Program-made: the position numbers and the translations under genes
Notes under the pieces: generated by a model
Told to the model about the DNA's origin: nothing
Databases searched by the model: none
Seen by the model: only the letters and a program-made list of their open reading frames with translations
Part shown: positions 9,043-17,249 of the stretch, in pieces
Layout: every line of letters starts with the position of its first letter
Numbering within the stretch: the stretch's first letter is position 1
NCBI GenBank assembly: GCA_030445275.1
Contig: JAUCSE010000015.1
Coordinates: 1 to 43,425 of the forward strand
Origin: Mucilaginibacter sp.
Lineage (GTDB): Bacteria > Bacteroidota > Bacteroidia > Sphingobacteriales > Sphingobacteriaceae
DNA length: 43,425 bases
Direction of reading: 5' to 3'

Positions 9043-9085
9043 AGGTTACGCTACTAATTGTTAGGTACAACAATGTTTTGCTCAA

Positions 9086-9106
9086 TTTTTTGAACAGTTC
9101 AAAAAA
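9086..9106. terminator. AT-rich palindrome between pirin and mlaE
   Basis: TTTTTTGAAC and GTTCAAAAAA form an inverted repeat around one base. It lies downstream of the pirin gene on the minus strand and upstream of mlaE. It could be a weak terminator for pirin or an operator for mlaE; the low GC of the stem makes the terminator reading uncertain. Confidence 0.4.
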
Positions 9107-9133
9107 ACTAACCTTTAGGTTCGGCGAACTGCT

Positions 9134-9844
9134 TTATGACATGGGTATATCAATGATCAGGAAGCGGCAAAGAACTTGAGGTTCAATTGTAAATGAACTT
9201 GTATCATAAACACCCAGGGCATCTCTTTTGTTTAAAATTGTGCCGTTTATTTTCACAGATCCCTCAATAACAAATACATACGCGCCATTGCCTGCCGTTT
9301 TAATATCGTAATTTATTTGCTGCCCAGCCTCAAAATTACCCATACTAAATGTAGCGTCCTGGTTTAACCAGAGGGTGTCGTTATCTTTTATGGGTGATAT
9401 CAGTGTGGTTAGCTGGTTAAGCTTCAAAACGTCCTTAAAATCCTTCTGATCATAGCGTGCCTGTATATTCCGTTCTTTGGGGAAAACCCATATCTGTAAT
9501 GATTTAACCTCTTCGGTATGTGATGCATTATATTCTGAATGGTATACACCTGTCCCGGCCGACATTACCTGCACTTCGCCGGCATTGATCACGCCGCTAT
9601 TGCCCATGCTGTCTGTATGCTCCAGACCGCCTTCTAATGGAATGGTAATAATCTCCATATTATCATGCGGATGCATGCCAAAACCCTTACCCGCAGCTAT
9701 AATATCATCATTTAATACCCTTAATGCACCAAAATTAATCTTGTTTGGATCATAATAGGATGCAAAACTGAATGAAAAATTTGCTTTTAACCAACCTATA
9801 TCATTTTTTCCGCGTTCGTTTTCGGGATAAAATATAGTTTTCAT
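9134..9844 (-). CDS. Pirin family protein
   Basis: The protein has 236 residues and two cupin domains. The N-terminal cupin carries the metal site His58, His60 (HPHDNMEI), His102 and Glu104 (YHSEYN). Bacterial pirins of this type (for example YhhW) can act as quercetin 2,3-dioxygenases; the physiological substrate here is unknown. Unlike most genes in this window it has a clear Shine-Dalgarno sequence (AAGGAGAAC, a few nt before the ATG). It is divergent from the NAD(P)-binding gene, with a perfect palindrome between them. Confidence 0.92.
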   Translation of the reverse strand: MKTIFYPENERGKNDIGWLKANFSFSFASYYDPNKINFGALRVLNDDIIAAGKGFGMHPHDNMEIITIPLEGGLEHTDSMGNSGVINAGEVQVMSAGTGVYHSEYNASHTEEVKSLQIWVFPKERNIQARYDQKDFKDVLKLNQLTTLISPIKDNDTLWLNQDATFSMGNFEAGQQINYDIKTAGNGAYVFVIEGSVKINGTILNKRDALGVYDTSSFTIEPQVLCRFLIIDIPMS

Positions 9845-9860
9845 GATGTTCTCCTTTTTA

Positions 9861-9874
9861 TATGTTTAAACATA
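9861..9874. promoter_or_regulatory. Perfect palindrome TATGTTTAAACATA, candidate operator
   Basis: This 14-bp perfect palindrome lies 17 bases upstream of the pirin start codon and 30 bases before the -7 box of the divergent gene. Its position in a divergent promoter region suggests a repressor site. No regulator gene is adjacent. Confidence 0.45.
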
Positions 9875-9903
9875 CAATTCTTATTCCATAATTTATTTAT
9901 GCG

Positions 9904-9911
9904 TATTTTTG
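9904..9911 (+). promoter_or_regulatory. Bacteroidetes -7 box TATTTTTG
   Basis: Matches TAnnTTTG, 17 nt before the ATG at 9929. It overlaps an in-frame upstream ATG (9899), so that ATG cannot be on the transcript and the downstream start is the real one. Confidence 0.6.
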
Positions 9912-9928
9912 CAAAAAATTGTGCGACA

Positions 9929-10585
9929 ATGTCAACAAAGGCTATTATTGCAGGGTCAAGCGGACTTATTGGCAGTAACTTATTGAACATTTTACTGCAA
10001 GGGGATTTTTATGATGAAGTTTTAGTTCTGGTTAGAAAAGAATTACCTGTACAACATCCTAAACTGACCCAATTGGTGGTGGATTTTGACCGGCTGGAGG
10101 CGTATGCTGACCAGCTGACGGGGCATGCCATATTTAGCTGTCTGGGCACAACCAGGCATAAAACGCCCGATAAGGCTGTTTATCGCAAAATTGACCATGA
10201 TTATCCCCTGATACTGGCACAATTGGCGCATAAAAACGGAGTGGAACAATATCATCTGGTATCCTCTATAGGCGCGAATGCTGCTTCATCAACCTTTTAT
10301 ATTAAAATCAAGGGCGAAACAGAGGCTGATTTGGAGCATGTAGGTTTTCCGGCTCTGCATATCTATCGCCCATCAATGTTAATAGGTGATAGAACAGAAA
10401 AACGGATAGAAGAGAAAATAGTAACCGGATTATTTAAAGTAATAGATCCTTTATTATTTGGAGGATTAAAAAAGTACAAAAGCATCAAGGCGGCAACCAT
10501 TGCATTGGCCATGTACAAACAATCAATAAAAACAGATACGGGCTCGTTTATATACGAGTCTGATAAAATAAAACAACTAGCGTGA
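9929..10585 (+). CDS. NAD(P)-binding Rossmann-fold protein (HTATIP2-like SDR)
   Basis: An atypical short-chain dehydrogenase/epimerase-like protein of 218 residues with the N-terminal nucleotide-binding motif GSSGLIG, similar to the HTATIP2/YbjT group. A central SSIGA stretch and the YRPSMLIGDR stretch are typical of the extended family. The usual catalytic Tyr-xxx-Lys is not obvious (FYIKIKGETE is the nearest), so enzyme activity is uncertain. I chose the ATG at 9929 (MSTKAIIAG) because the ATG 30 nt upstream overlaps the promoter box. The stop overlaps the GTG start of the next gene. Confidence 0.82.
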   Translation: MSTKAIIAGSSGLIGSNLLNILLQGDFYDEVLVLVRKELPVQHPKLTQLVVDFDRLEAYADQLTGHAIFSCLGTTRHKTPDKAVYRKIDHDYPLILAQLAHKNGVEQYHLVSSIGANAASSTFYIKIKGETEADLEHVGFPALHIYRPSMLIGDRTEKRIEEKIVTGLFKVIDPLLFGGLKKYKSIKAATIALAMYKQSIKTDTGSFIYESDKIKQLA

Positions 10586-12447
10586 GTACTTACATTTCGG
10601 CAGAGAATCTTGGTCACCAGTTTCATGATAACTGGCTTTTTAAAAATATAACCATCGGTATAAACCGTGGCCGCAGGGTTGCGCTGGTTGGCGTTAATGG
10701 CGCAGGTAAATCGACCCTGTTAAAACTATTGGCCAATCACCTTAAACCTACTGAAGGTAAAGTGGTGCAAAGCCGTGACCTTAACATGGGCTACCTGGAG
10801 CAGGACCCGGGCTTTAAAGGCGCGGTAACCATCAGCGATTATATTTTTCATGCTGATGATGTACAACAGCAACTAATCCGTAAATATGAAGAGTTGCTAG
10901 AGAACGAACCCGACAATGCCAAAGCTATTGAAAAGGTAATGGAAGAGATGAGTGATGTAGATGCCTGGGAATATGAGTACAAGATCAAAACCATTTTAGG
11001 CAGGTTGGATATCCATCACCTGAACCATAAGATAGCCAGTCTATCGGGTGGCCAAAAGAAACGCCTGGCCCTGGCCAAGTTGCTTATTGAAGATCCGGAT
11101 ATTTATATTTTGGATGAGCCTACCAACCACCTGGACATTGATACTATTGAGTGGCTGGAGAAATTACTGACCGAAGGGAACAAAACCATATTGATGGTTA
11201 CGCACGACAGGTATTTTCTGGATAATGTTTGTAACGAGATATTAGAGATTGACCGGGGTAAGATAGTGCCTTATAATGGCAGCTATGGCTATTATCTGGA
11301 AAAGAAAGCCGAGCGTGACGCTGCAGACGAGGCAAGCTTCCAAAAAAACAGCAACCTGTTAAGGAAAGAATTGGATTGGATGCGCCGCCAGCCACAGGCC
11401 CGGGGTACCAAGTCAAAAGCGCGTATTGATGCTTTTTATGACCTGGAAGAAAAGACCAAAAGCGGTGGTATCCGTGAAAAGGTAGAGCTCAGCGTAAAAA
11501 CAGCACGCCAAGGGAATAAGATCATGGAGATGAACCATCTTTATAAATCGTTCCATGACCGTACTTTTATCAATAACTTTAGTTACGTATTTAAAAAAGG
11601 TGATCGTATTGGTCTGGCCGGTAAAAACGGAAGCGGTAAATCGACACTATTAAACCTGATCACCGGGGCATTGCAGCCTGATAAAGGCACTATTGATAAA
11701 GGCGAAACTACCGTGATCGGCTATTTTCACCAATCAGGCATTACATTTAAGGACGATGAGCGTGTAATTGATATTGTAAAGAACGTAGCAGAGTTTATTA
11801 CCATGGCCGATGGTAAAATGATCTCGGCCTCTGCCCTGCTTACACTATTTCTGTTTCCTCCTGCTAAACAATATGGTTTTATATCCAAATTAAGCGGTGG
11901 CGAGAAGAAACGACTTCAATTGATGAGCATCCTGATGAAGAATCCGAACTTCCTGATACTGGATGAGCCCACCAATGACCTTGACATTGATACCCTGAAC
12001 GTATTGGAAGAGTTTTTAACCAATTACGGTGGTGTATTGATGATGGTATCGCACGATAGGTATTTATTGGACAAGTTAACCGATCAGCTTTTCATTATGG
12101 AAGAATCCGGTAACGTGCGGATATATAACGGCAACTATTCATCATATCGTTTAGAACTGGAAGAAGCAAAACAACAAAATAAAAAGCCTGCACCCATTGT
12201 GCAAGCCTCTGCTCCTGCCCCTAAAAAAAGCAAGCTGAATTTTAAAGAAACGAAGGAGTTGGAAACTATAGAATCGGAAATAGAAGCTATAGAAAACCAG
12301 ATTAAAGCCAAAACCGACCAGTTAAATGCTGTAGGAATTGAACCAGCCAAGCTGAATGATATTATAAATCAAATAGAGGATCTGAACAAACAACTGGATG
12401 CCAAAAGCGCCCGTTGGATGGAATTGACCGAATTAAAGGAATCATAA
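10582..12447 (+). CDS. ABC-F family ATPase (Uup-like)
   Basis: This soluble protein of 621 residues has two ABC domains and no membrane domain. The first has Walker A GVNGAGKST (37-45), LSGGQ (154-158) and LDEPTNHLD; the second has GKNGSGKST, LSGGE and LDEPTNDLD. A linker helix lies between them, and a C-terminal coiled coil (about 545-621) of the Uup type may bind nucleic acid. ABC-F proteins act on the ribosome or on DNA intermediates; the C-terminal domain favours the Uup group over Ettα. The start is GTG at 10582, overlapping the previous stop (GTGA). The next gene starts 1 nt after the stop. Confidence 0.9.
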   Translation: MSTYISAENLGHQFHDNWLFKNITIGINRGRRVALVGVNGAGKSTLLKLLANHLKPTEGKVVQSRDLNMGYLEQDPGFKGAVTISDYIFHADDVQQQLIRKYEELLENEPDNAKAIEKVMEEMSDVDAWEYEYKIKTILGRLDIHHLNHKIASLSGGQKKRLALAKLLIEDPDIYILDEPTNHLDIDTIEWLEKLLTEGNKTILMVTHDRYFLDNVCNEILEIDRGKIVPYNGSYGYYLEKKAERDAADEASFQKNSNLLRKELDWMRRQPQARGTKSKARIDAFYDLEEKTKSGGIREKVELSVKTARQGNKIMEMNHLYKSFHDRTFINNFSYVFKKGDRIGLAGKNGSGKSTLLNLITGALQPDKGTIDKGETTVIGYFHQSGITFKDDERVIDIVKNVAEFITMADGKMISASALLTLFLFPPAKQYGFISKLSGGEKKRLQLMSILMKNPNFLILDEPTNDLDIDTLNVLEEFLTNYGGVLMMVSHDRYLLDKLTDQLFIMEESGNVRIYNGNYSSYRLELEEAKQQNKKPAPIVQASAPAPKKSKLNFKETKELETIESEIEAIENQIKAKTDQLNAVGIEPAKLNDIINQIEDLNKQLDAKSARWMELTELKES

Positions 12448-12448
12448 C

Positions 12449-12694
12449 ATGAAAACATCAGATATTATTGCTTCTGCAGGGGTTATTGTCCTTTTAATCG
12501 CTTTTTTGTTAAATTTATTCAACAAATTATCATCTGATAGCAAAGCATATAAGCTGATGAATTTTATTGGCGCAGCTACTTGTTGCTACTCTTCATACCT
12601 GATCCGTTTTTATCCTTTTGTAGTGTTAGAAGCTATCTGGGGGATTGTAGCATTAATATCATTATTCCGCGTTCCACGTGGAACATCGTTGTAG
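12449..12694 (+). CDS. Small membrane protein (CBU_0592-like)
   Basis: The protein has 81 residues with three hydrophobic segments (about 6-25, 37-53 and 55-73), resembling the small CBU_0592 membrane protein family of unknown function. It lies 1 nt after the ABC-F gene, so the two are likely co-transcribed. Its last codons (V-P-R-G-T) are read through a complete parS-like palindrome at 12671-12684, so the C-terminal sequence is constrained by that DNA site. Confidence 0.75.
   Translation: MKTSDIIASAGVIVLLIAFLLNLFNKLSSDSKAYKLMNFIGAATCCYSSYLIRFYPFVVLEAIWGIVALISLFRVPRGTSL
12671..12684. other. parS-like centromere site 1
   Basis: The perfect palindrome GTTCCACGTGGAAC matches the conserved ParB-binding parS core (consensus near TGTTNCACGTGNAACA). 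It lies inside the 3' end of the 81-aa gene. The core starts 76 nt before site 2. Confidence 0.82.
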
Positions 12695-12700
12695 ATTGAA

Positions 12701-12708
12701 TAATTTTG
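12701..12708 (+). promoter_or_regulatory. -7 box TAATTTTG, candidate mnmG promoter
   Basis: Matches TAnnTTTG, between parS sites 1 and 2. A transcript from here would carry sites 2 and 3 in the mnmG 5' leader. No -33 TTG is seen at the right distance, so support is moderate. Confidence 0.4.
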
Positions 12709-12732
12709 TACGTTCCACAGGGCGTATTTAAG

Positions 12733-12774
12733 GCATTTATAGCTATGTTCCACGTGGAACATAGCTATAAATGC
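12733..12774. other. parS-like site 2 in a 42-bp perfect palindrome
   Basis: The core TGTTCCACGTGGAACA (12746-12761) is extended on both sides into a perfect palindrome of 42 bp (arms GCATTTATAGCTA... and its complement). The flanks beyond the 16-bp core are not part of parS; as RNA they could form a hairpin that ends transcription of the upstream operon. Confidence 0.85.
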
Positions 12775-12820
12775 AAAACATTAAGCCCCTATTCAGGGTG
12801 TTTTAATAGAAAGAATAGAG

Positions 12821-12836
12821 TGTTCCACGTGGAACA
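12821..12836. other. parS-like centromere site 3
   Basis: The perfect 16-bp palindrome TGTTCCACGTGGAACA lies 75 nt after site 2 and ends 12 nt before the mnmG start codon. Confidence 0.85.
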
Positions 12837-12848
12837 TGGAGGTGAAAA

Positions 12849-14711
12849 ATGTTTAAGAAATATAATGTAATTGTTGTAGGTGCAGGACATGCCGGCTGTG
12901 AAGCTGCTGCTGCTGCTGCCAACCTGGGCTCATCTGTTTTATTGATCACCATGAATATGGGGACTATTGCACAGATGAGTTGTAATCCTGCTATGGGCGG
13001 TGTTGCCAAGGGACAAATAGTGCGCGAGATAGATGCAATGGGTGGTTATTCAGGTATTATTACCGATAAAACATCTATTCAATTCCGCATGCTAAACCAG
13101 TCAAAAGGTCCTGCTATGTGGAGCCCAAGGGCACAAAGTGACCGTATGCGTTTTGCCGAAGAGTGGCGTTTAGCCCTGGAAAGGACCCCTAATGTGGACT
13201 TTTGGCAGGATACAGTTACCTCCCTCCTGGTAAAGAATAATACCATACAAGGGGTACGTACCTCTATAGGTGTAGAAATAGAAGCCGATTCGGTAGTGCT
13301 TACCAATGGCACCTTTTTAAATGGTGTTATACATATAGGTGAAAAGAAGTTTGGCGGAGGCCGTTCAGGCGAAAAAGCAGCTACTGGTTTAACTGAGCAA
13401 CTGGTTGAACTGGGCTTTGATTCAGGCAGAATGAAGACAGGTACCCCACCACGTGTGGATGGTCGTAGCCTTAATTATAGCCTGATGGAAGAGCAATGGG
13501 GCGATGAAGAACGTGGCCGTTTCTCTTTTACTGATGTAGAGATGATCAAAGAACAACGCTGCTGCTGGATTACCTACACCAATACAGACGTACACGAAAC
13601 TTTAAAAGAAGGTTTCGAAAAATCGCCTATGTTTACGGGTAGAATCAAAGGTTTAGGCCCTCGCTACTGCCCATCAATCGAAGATAAGATCAACCGTTTT
13701 GCAGAGCGGGAACGTCACCAGATATTTGTTGAACCAGAAGGATTGAATACGGTTGAAATCTATGTAAATGGTTTCTCTACTTCCCTACCCGAGGATGTTC
13801 AATACAAAGCGCTGACCAAAATACCTGGTTTTGAAACCGCTAAAATGTTCCGCCCGGGTTATGCTATTGAGTACGATTACTTCCCGCCTACCCAGCTTGG
13901 TTTAACCTTAGAAACCAAACTGATCAGCAATCTTTACTTTGCCGGACAGATCAATGGTACCACTGGCTATGAAGAGGCGGCCTCGCAAGGCTTTATAGCA
14001 GGCATCAATGCGCACCAAAAAATACATGATAAACATGAGCTGATCATGAAAAGATCAGAGTCGTACATTGGTGTATTGATCGATGACCTGGTAACTAAAG
14101 GCACAGAAGAACCTTATCGTATGTTCACATCCAGGGCCGAACACCGCCTGTTACTACGCCAGGACAATGCCGATATCAGGTTAAGTCCTATCGGTCATGA
14201 GTTGGGTTTAATCAGTGATGAGCGTCTGGATATCGTAAAACAGAAGGTTAAAAATTCGGATGACATTGTAGCTTACACCAAAAGCAAATCGATCGATCCG
14301 GCAAATGTTAATGCCTTACTTGACGAATTGGGTACAAGTCCAATATCGCAAGGAGCTAAACTCTTTAATTTATTGAGCCGTCCGCAAGTTGGTTTTAATG
14401 ACCTTAAAAAAGCTGACGCACCGCTGGCCGAATTATTATCAGCCTATGATAAAGAAACTATTGAGCAGGCTGAAATAAAAATCAAATATGAGAGTTACTT
14501 TATAAAAGAAATGGAAATTGTTGACCGCATGAAGAAAATGGAAGACCGGGAAATCAATCCAAATTTTGATTATCATACTTTGGTATCACTTTCAAAAGAA
14601 GCACGCGAAAAATTGATGAAGATAAAACCACGCACTTTAGGACAGGCATCCCGCATTTCGGGTGTTTCACCATCTGATATTTCAGTTTTAATGGTTCACG
14701 TGTCCAGATAA
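12849..14711 (+). CDS. mnmG: tRNA U34 carboxymethylaminomethyl synthase subunit MnmG
   Basis: MnmG (GidA) with MnmE modifies the wobble uridine of several tRNAs, using FAD, NADH and methylene-THF. The 620-residue length is standard. The FAD-binding motif GAGHAG is at residues 11-16, and family stretches [28 protein letters not shown] (about 43-65), [11 protein letters not shown] and [10 protein letters not shown] are clear. The start ATG has a good Shine-Dalgarno (GGAGGTG). In many bacteria gidA lies close to oriC and parAB; here it directly follows three parS-like sites, but no parA or parB gene is in the window. Confidence 0.97.
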   Translation: MFKKYNVIVVGAGHAGCEAAAAAANLGSSVLLITMNMGTIAQMSCNPAMGGVAKGQIVREIDAMGGYSGIITDKTSIQFRMLNQSKGPAMWSPRAQSDRMRFAEEWRLALERTPNVDFWQDTVTSLLVKNNTIQGVRTSIGVEIEADSVVLTNGTFLNGVIHIGEKKFGGGRSGEKAATGLTEQLVELGFDSGRMKTGTPPRVDGRSLNYSLMEEQWGDEERGRFSFTDVEMIKEQRCCWITYTNTDVHETLKEGFEKSPMFTGRIKGLGPRYCPSIEDKINRFAERERHQIFVEPEGLNTVEIYVNGFSTSLPEDVQYKALTKIPGFETAKMFRPGYAIEYDYFPPTQLGLTLETKLISNLYFAGQINGTTGYEEAASQGFIAGINAHQKIHDKHELIMKRSESYIGVLIDDLVTKGTEEPYRMFTSRAEHRLLLRQDNADIRLSPIGHELGLISDERLDIVKQKVKNSDDIVAYTKSKSIDPANVNALLDELGTSPISQGAKLFNLLSRPQVGFNDLKKADAPLAELLSAYDKETIEQAEIKIKYESYFIKEMEIVDRMKKMEDREINPNFDYHTLVSLSKEAREKLMKIKPRTLGQASRISGVSPSDISVLMVHVSR

Positions 14712-14826
14712 TATGTAAGTTATTGATATTAAACACTTTATAAAATATTGTTTTAAATCAATTATTTTGAATTTTTAATATTACTGTTCATAAAAATATA
14801 AAAATCGCTTATATCGCCTAAAAACC

Positions 14827-16479
14827 ATGTTAAATAAAAAACAGGTCAATTATTACAATCTTATACCCTACTTTATTGTCATTTTATTGCTTTTTGGATG
14901 CGCGGCTCAACAACCACCCCAGGGAGGGCCACGTGATGTTACGCCGCCCAAACTGGTGAAGGCAATTCCGGCAAATAAGACCCGTAATTTTAAGGCGAAA
15001 GAAATTGACCTGGAATTTGATGAGTTTATAAAACTGACCAATCAGTACCAAGAAATAAGTATGAGCCCAGCTCCCGAAAAATTACCGGAGTACAGCTCGA
15101 ACAAAAGAATCCTGAAAATTAAACTGAGAGATTCGCTTCAAAAAAACACAACTTATGTTATCAATTTTGGTAAAGCCATTCAGGATGTAAACGAAGCCAA
15201 CATCCTCAAAAATTTCACGTACGTTTTTTCAACCGGGAATCATATCGATTCACTTAGTATTTCGGGAACAGTAACTAATACGCTTACCCAGGAAAAGGAA
15301 AAAGATGTTACAGTGATGCTTTTCCCCCTGAAACAGGATTCGCTGCTTTTCGGAAAAAAGAAACCCAGCATATTTGCGACAACTGATTCATCCGGAAATT
15401 TTAGCTTGAATAATTTACGCGAAGATGATTACCGGATATATGCGCTGAAAGAAGCCTCGCCAAATAAAATATTTGATAACGACAAGGAGCTAATTGCTTT
15501 TCTGAAGAAGCCGATCCACCTCCGGTCTGATACGCAGAATATACAGTTGAACTTGTTTAAACAGTCGCCAGAAAAATTTAGAGTTTCCGAAAAAAGATTT
15601 GACACAGATGGCAAACTCCTTCTTATTTTCAATAAGGCTTTAAACAACCCAGGTTTGAAAGTTATTTACCCGACAGATATAGACCGCCAAAAGAGCGTAG
15701 AGTTCAGCAAAACAAAGGACACCGCTTTTGTTTACTTACGCAATATGAACTTTGACTCGATACGGGTTGCTATTTTTGATAACAACAAACCAATTGACAG
15801 CGTTTCACAGTTAAAAACAAAAAAAGAGTCATTTCAGCGGACACTCACTTTTCTATACAACATCAACAGCAATAATTTGCTTAAGCCAACTAACGATCTA
15901 AAAATTACAGCTAGTTTACCTATTGATAATTTCGATAATTCACAGATCACCCTTAATGAAGATTCCGTAGCTGTGGCCGTTAGTGATTACACCTTACAAA
16001 AAGATACCAGTAACTTTAAAAAACTAACCCTGAAATATCGCTGGCGACAAGGCAGCAAATATGAACTGATAATAAATGAGGGAGCGTTTACATCCATATA
16101 TGGAGATAAAAATAAGCGCCCACCATCAAAAAGGTTCCAGGTTGATAAGCTCGAAAACTACAGTACATTAACTATTAAAGTCACTGTACCTGATACTTCA
16201 AAAGGTTATGTAGTTCAGTTGTTAAATGAAAAAAAAGATGTACTGGAAAGCAATCCTATACAGCGAAATGCCTCTTTGGTATATAAAAATTTACTGACAG
16301 GTAAATATATGATAAGGGTTGTTTATGATGAAAATAAGAACGGCAAGTGGGACAGCGGTAATGTGCACCAAAAACGACAACCCGAAAATATATGGGTAAG
16401 TGAAAAGGTAATAGCCCTACGCCCAAATTGGGAGGCAGAGGAGGCTATAACAATACCAAAAGAAAAGCCTACTCCTTAA
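14827..16479 (+). CDS. Lipoprotein with N-terminal Ig-like domain (Big_5)
   Basis: The protein has 550 residues. The lipobox LLFGC places the lipidated cysteine at residue 25. It is followed by a P/Q/G-rich linker and a bacterial Ig-like domain (SbsA Ig-like/Big_5; about 40-135, with TPPKLVKAIP...FDEFI and TYVINFGKAIQD). The rest is beta-rich, with a carboxypeptidase-regulatory-like stretch (about 150-215) and a C-terminal stretch with YDENKNGKWDSGN, possibly Ca-binding. This layout is common in Bacteroidetes envelope proteins of unknown function. The 3' end overlaps the convergent carbonic anhydrase gene by 11 nt. Confidence 0.82.
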   Translation: MLNKKQVNYYNLIPYFIVILLLFGCAAQQPPQGGPRDVTPPKLVKAIPANKTRNFKAKEIDLEFDEFIKLTNQYQEISMSPAPEKLPEYSSNKRILKIKLRDSLQKNTTYVINFGKAIQDVNEANILKNFTYVFSTGNHIDSLSISGTVTNTLTQEKEKDVTVMLFPLKQDSLLFGKKKPSIFATTDSSGNFSLNNLREDDYRIYALKEASPNKIFDNDKELIAFLKKPIHLRSDTQNIQLNLFKQSPEKFRVSEKRFDTDGKLLLIFNKALNNPGLKVIYPTDIDRQKSVEFSKTKDTAFVYLRNMNFDSIRVAIFDNNKPIDSVSQLKTKKESFQRTLTFLYNINSNNLLKPTNDLKITASLPIDNFDNSQITLNEDSVAVAVSDYTLQKDTSNFKKLTLKYRWRQGSKYELIINEGAFTSIYGDKNKRPPSKRFQVDKLENYSTLTIKVTVPDTSKGYVVQLLNEKKDVLESNPIQRNASLVYKNLLTGKYMIRVVYDENKNGKWDSGNVHQKRQPENIWVSEKVIALRPNWEAEEAITIPKEKPTP

Positions 16480-16981
16480 ACCAGCCGGAGTACATAATAT
16501 AATTATTAGGAAGTTTCTTTAACATTTCCTTCTGCTCGTCGGTTAACAGTTTTATCTTTTTTGCGGGTATCCCGGCATATAAAAATCCTGATTCGCAGAT
16601 GGTGTTCTCCAATACCACGGCACCGGCTGCTATGATCACAAACTCGTTCACTACAGCATGATCCATCACAATGGCACCCATGCCTACCAGCGTATGATCA
16701 TGCAGCGTACAGCCGTGCACAAGGGCATTGTGGCCTATAGACACATTACTGCCAATATTAGTAGCCGCCTTTAAATAAGTGGCATGTATTACTGCACCAT
16801 CCTGTATATTGGTATTATCCCCTATCTTAATATAATGCACATCACCACGGATAACGGCATTGAACCAAACAGAGCAATTTTTCCCCATAACCACATCGCC
16901 AACAATGGTGGCATTTGGCGCGATAAAACAATCATCACCCCAGATAGGGCTTTTATCTTTTACTGGCAGTATAACAGGCAT
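16469..16981 (-). CDS. Gamma-class carbonic anhydrase family protein
   Basis: A left-handed beta-helix (hexapeptide repeat) protein of 170 residues. The three zinc ligands of gamma carbonic anhydrases are present: His66 (VIHAT), His84 and His89 (SIGHNALVHGC). Members hydrate CO2 or are of uncertain activity (PaaY/YrdA-like). It is a single gene on the minus strand, overlapping the convergent lipoprotein gene by 11 nt. Confidence 0.9.
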   Translation of the reverse strand: MPVILPVKDKSPIWGDDCFIAPNATIVGDVVMGKNCSVWFNAVIRGDVHYIKIGDNTNIQDGAVIHATYLKAATNIGSNVSIGHNALVHGCTLHDHTLVGMGAIVMDHAVVNEFVIIAAGAVVLENTICESGFLYAGIPAKKIKLLTDEQKEMLKKLPNNYIMYSGWFKE

Positions 16982-17060
16982 ATGTTTTAATTATTGATTT
17001 ATTGGATTAGTGAATTATTGATTTGATTGAATTTTTATTTATGTTTGGATACCAATAAAA

Positions 17061-17133
17061 GCGGAAATAGCTCAGCTGGTAGAGCATCAGTTTCCCAAAC
17101 TGAAGGCCGCGGGTTCGAATCCCGTTTTCCGCT
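17061..17133 (+). tRNA. tRNA-Gly (anticodon CCC)
   Basis: The 73-nt cloverleaf is complete: acceptor GCGGAAA/TTTCCGC, D arm GCTC/GAGC, anticodon stem TCAGT/ACTGA with loop TTCCCAA, a 5-nt variable region and T arm GCGGG/CCCGT with loop TTCGAAT. The anticodon CCC reads the glycine codon GGG. CCA is not encoded. A family A repeat follows after 26 nt. Confidence 0.96.
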
Positions 17134-17159
17134 CATATTTTATCTTTCTATCTCCAATT

Positions 17160-17235
17160 GTCATCCTGAGGAACGAAGGATCTATTAACCGATATACAAA
17201 TAACATAATAGATTCTTCACTCCATTCAGAATGAC
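17160..17235. repeat. Palindromic repeat, family A, copy 2
   Basis: This 76-nt copy has arm GTCATCCTGAGGAACGAAGG at the left and a slightly degenerate right arm (GATTCTTCACTCCATTCAGA then ATGAC). The 20-nt core differs completely from copy 1. It lies between tRNA-Gly and the 3' end of nadB. Confidence 0.85.
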
Positions 17236-17249
17236 AAATTATTTATTTT

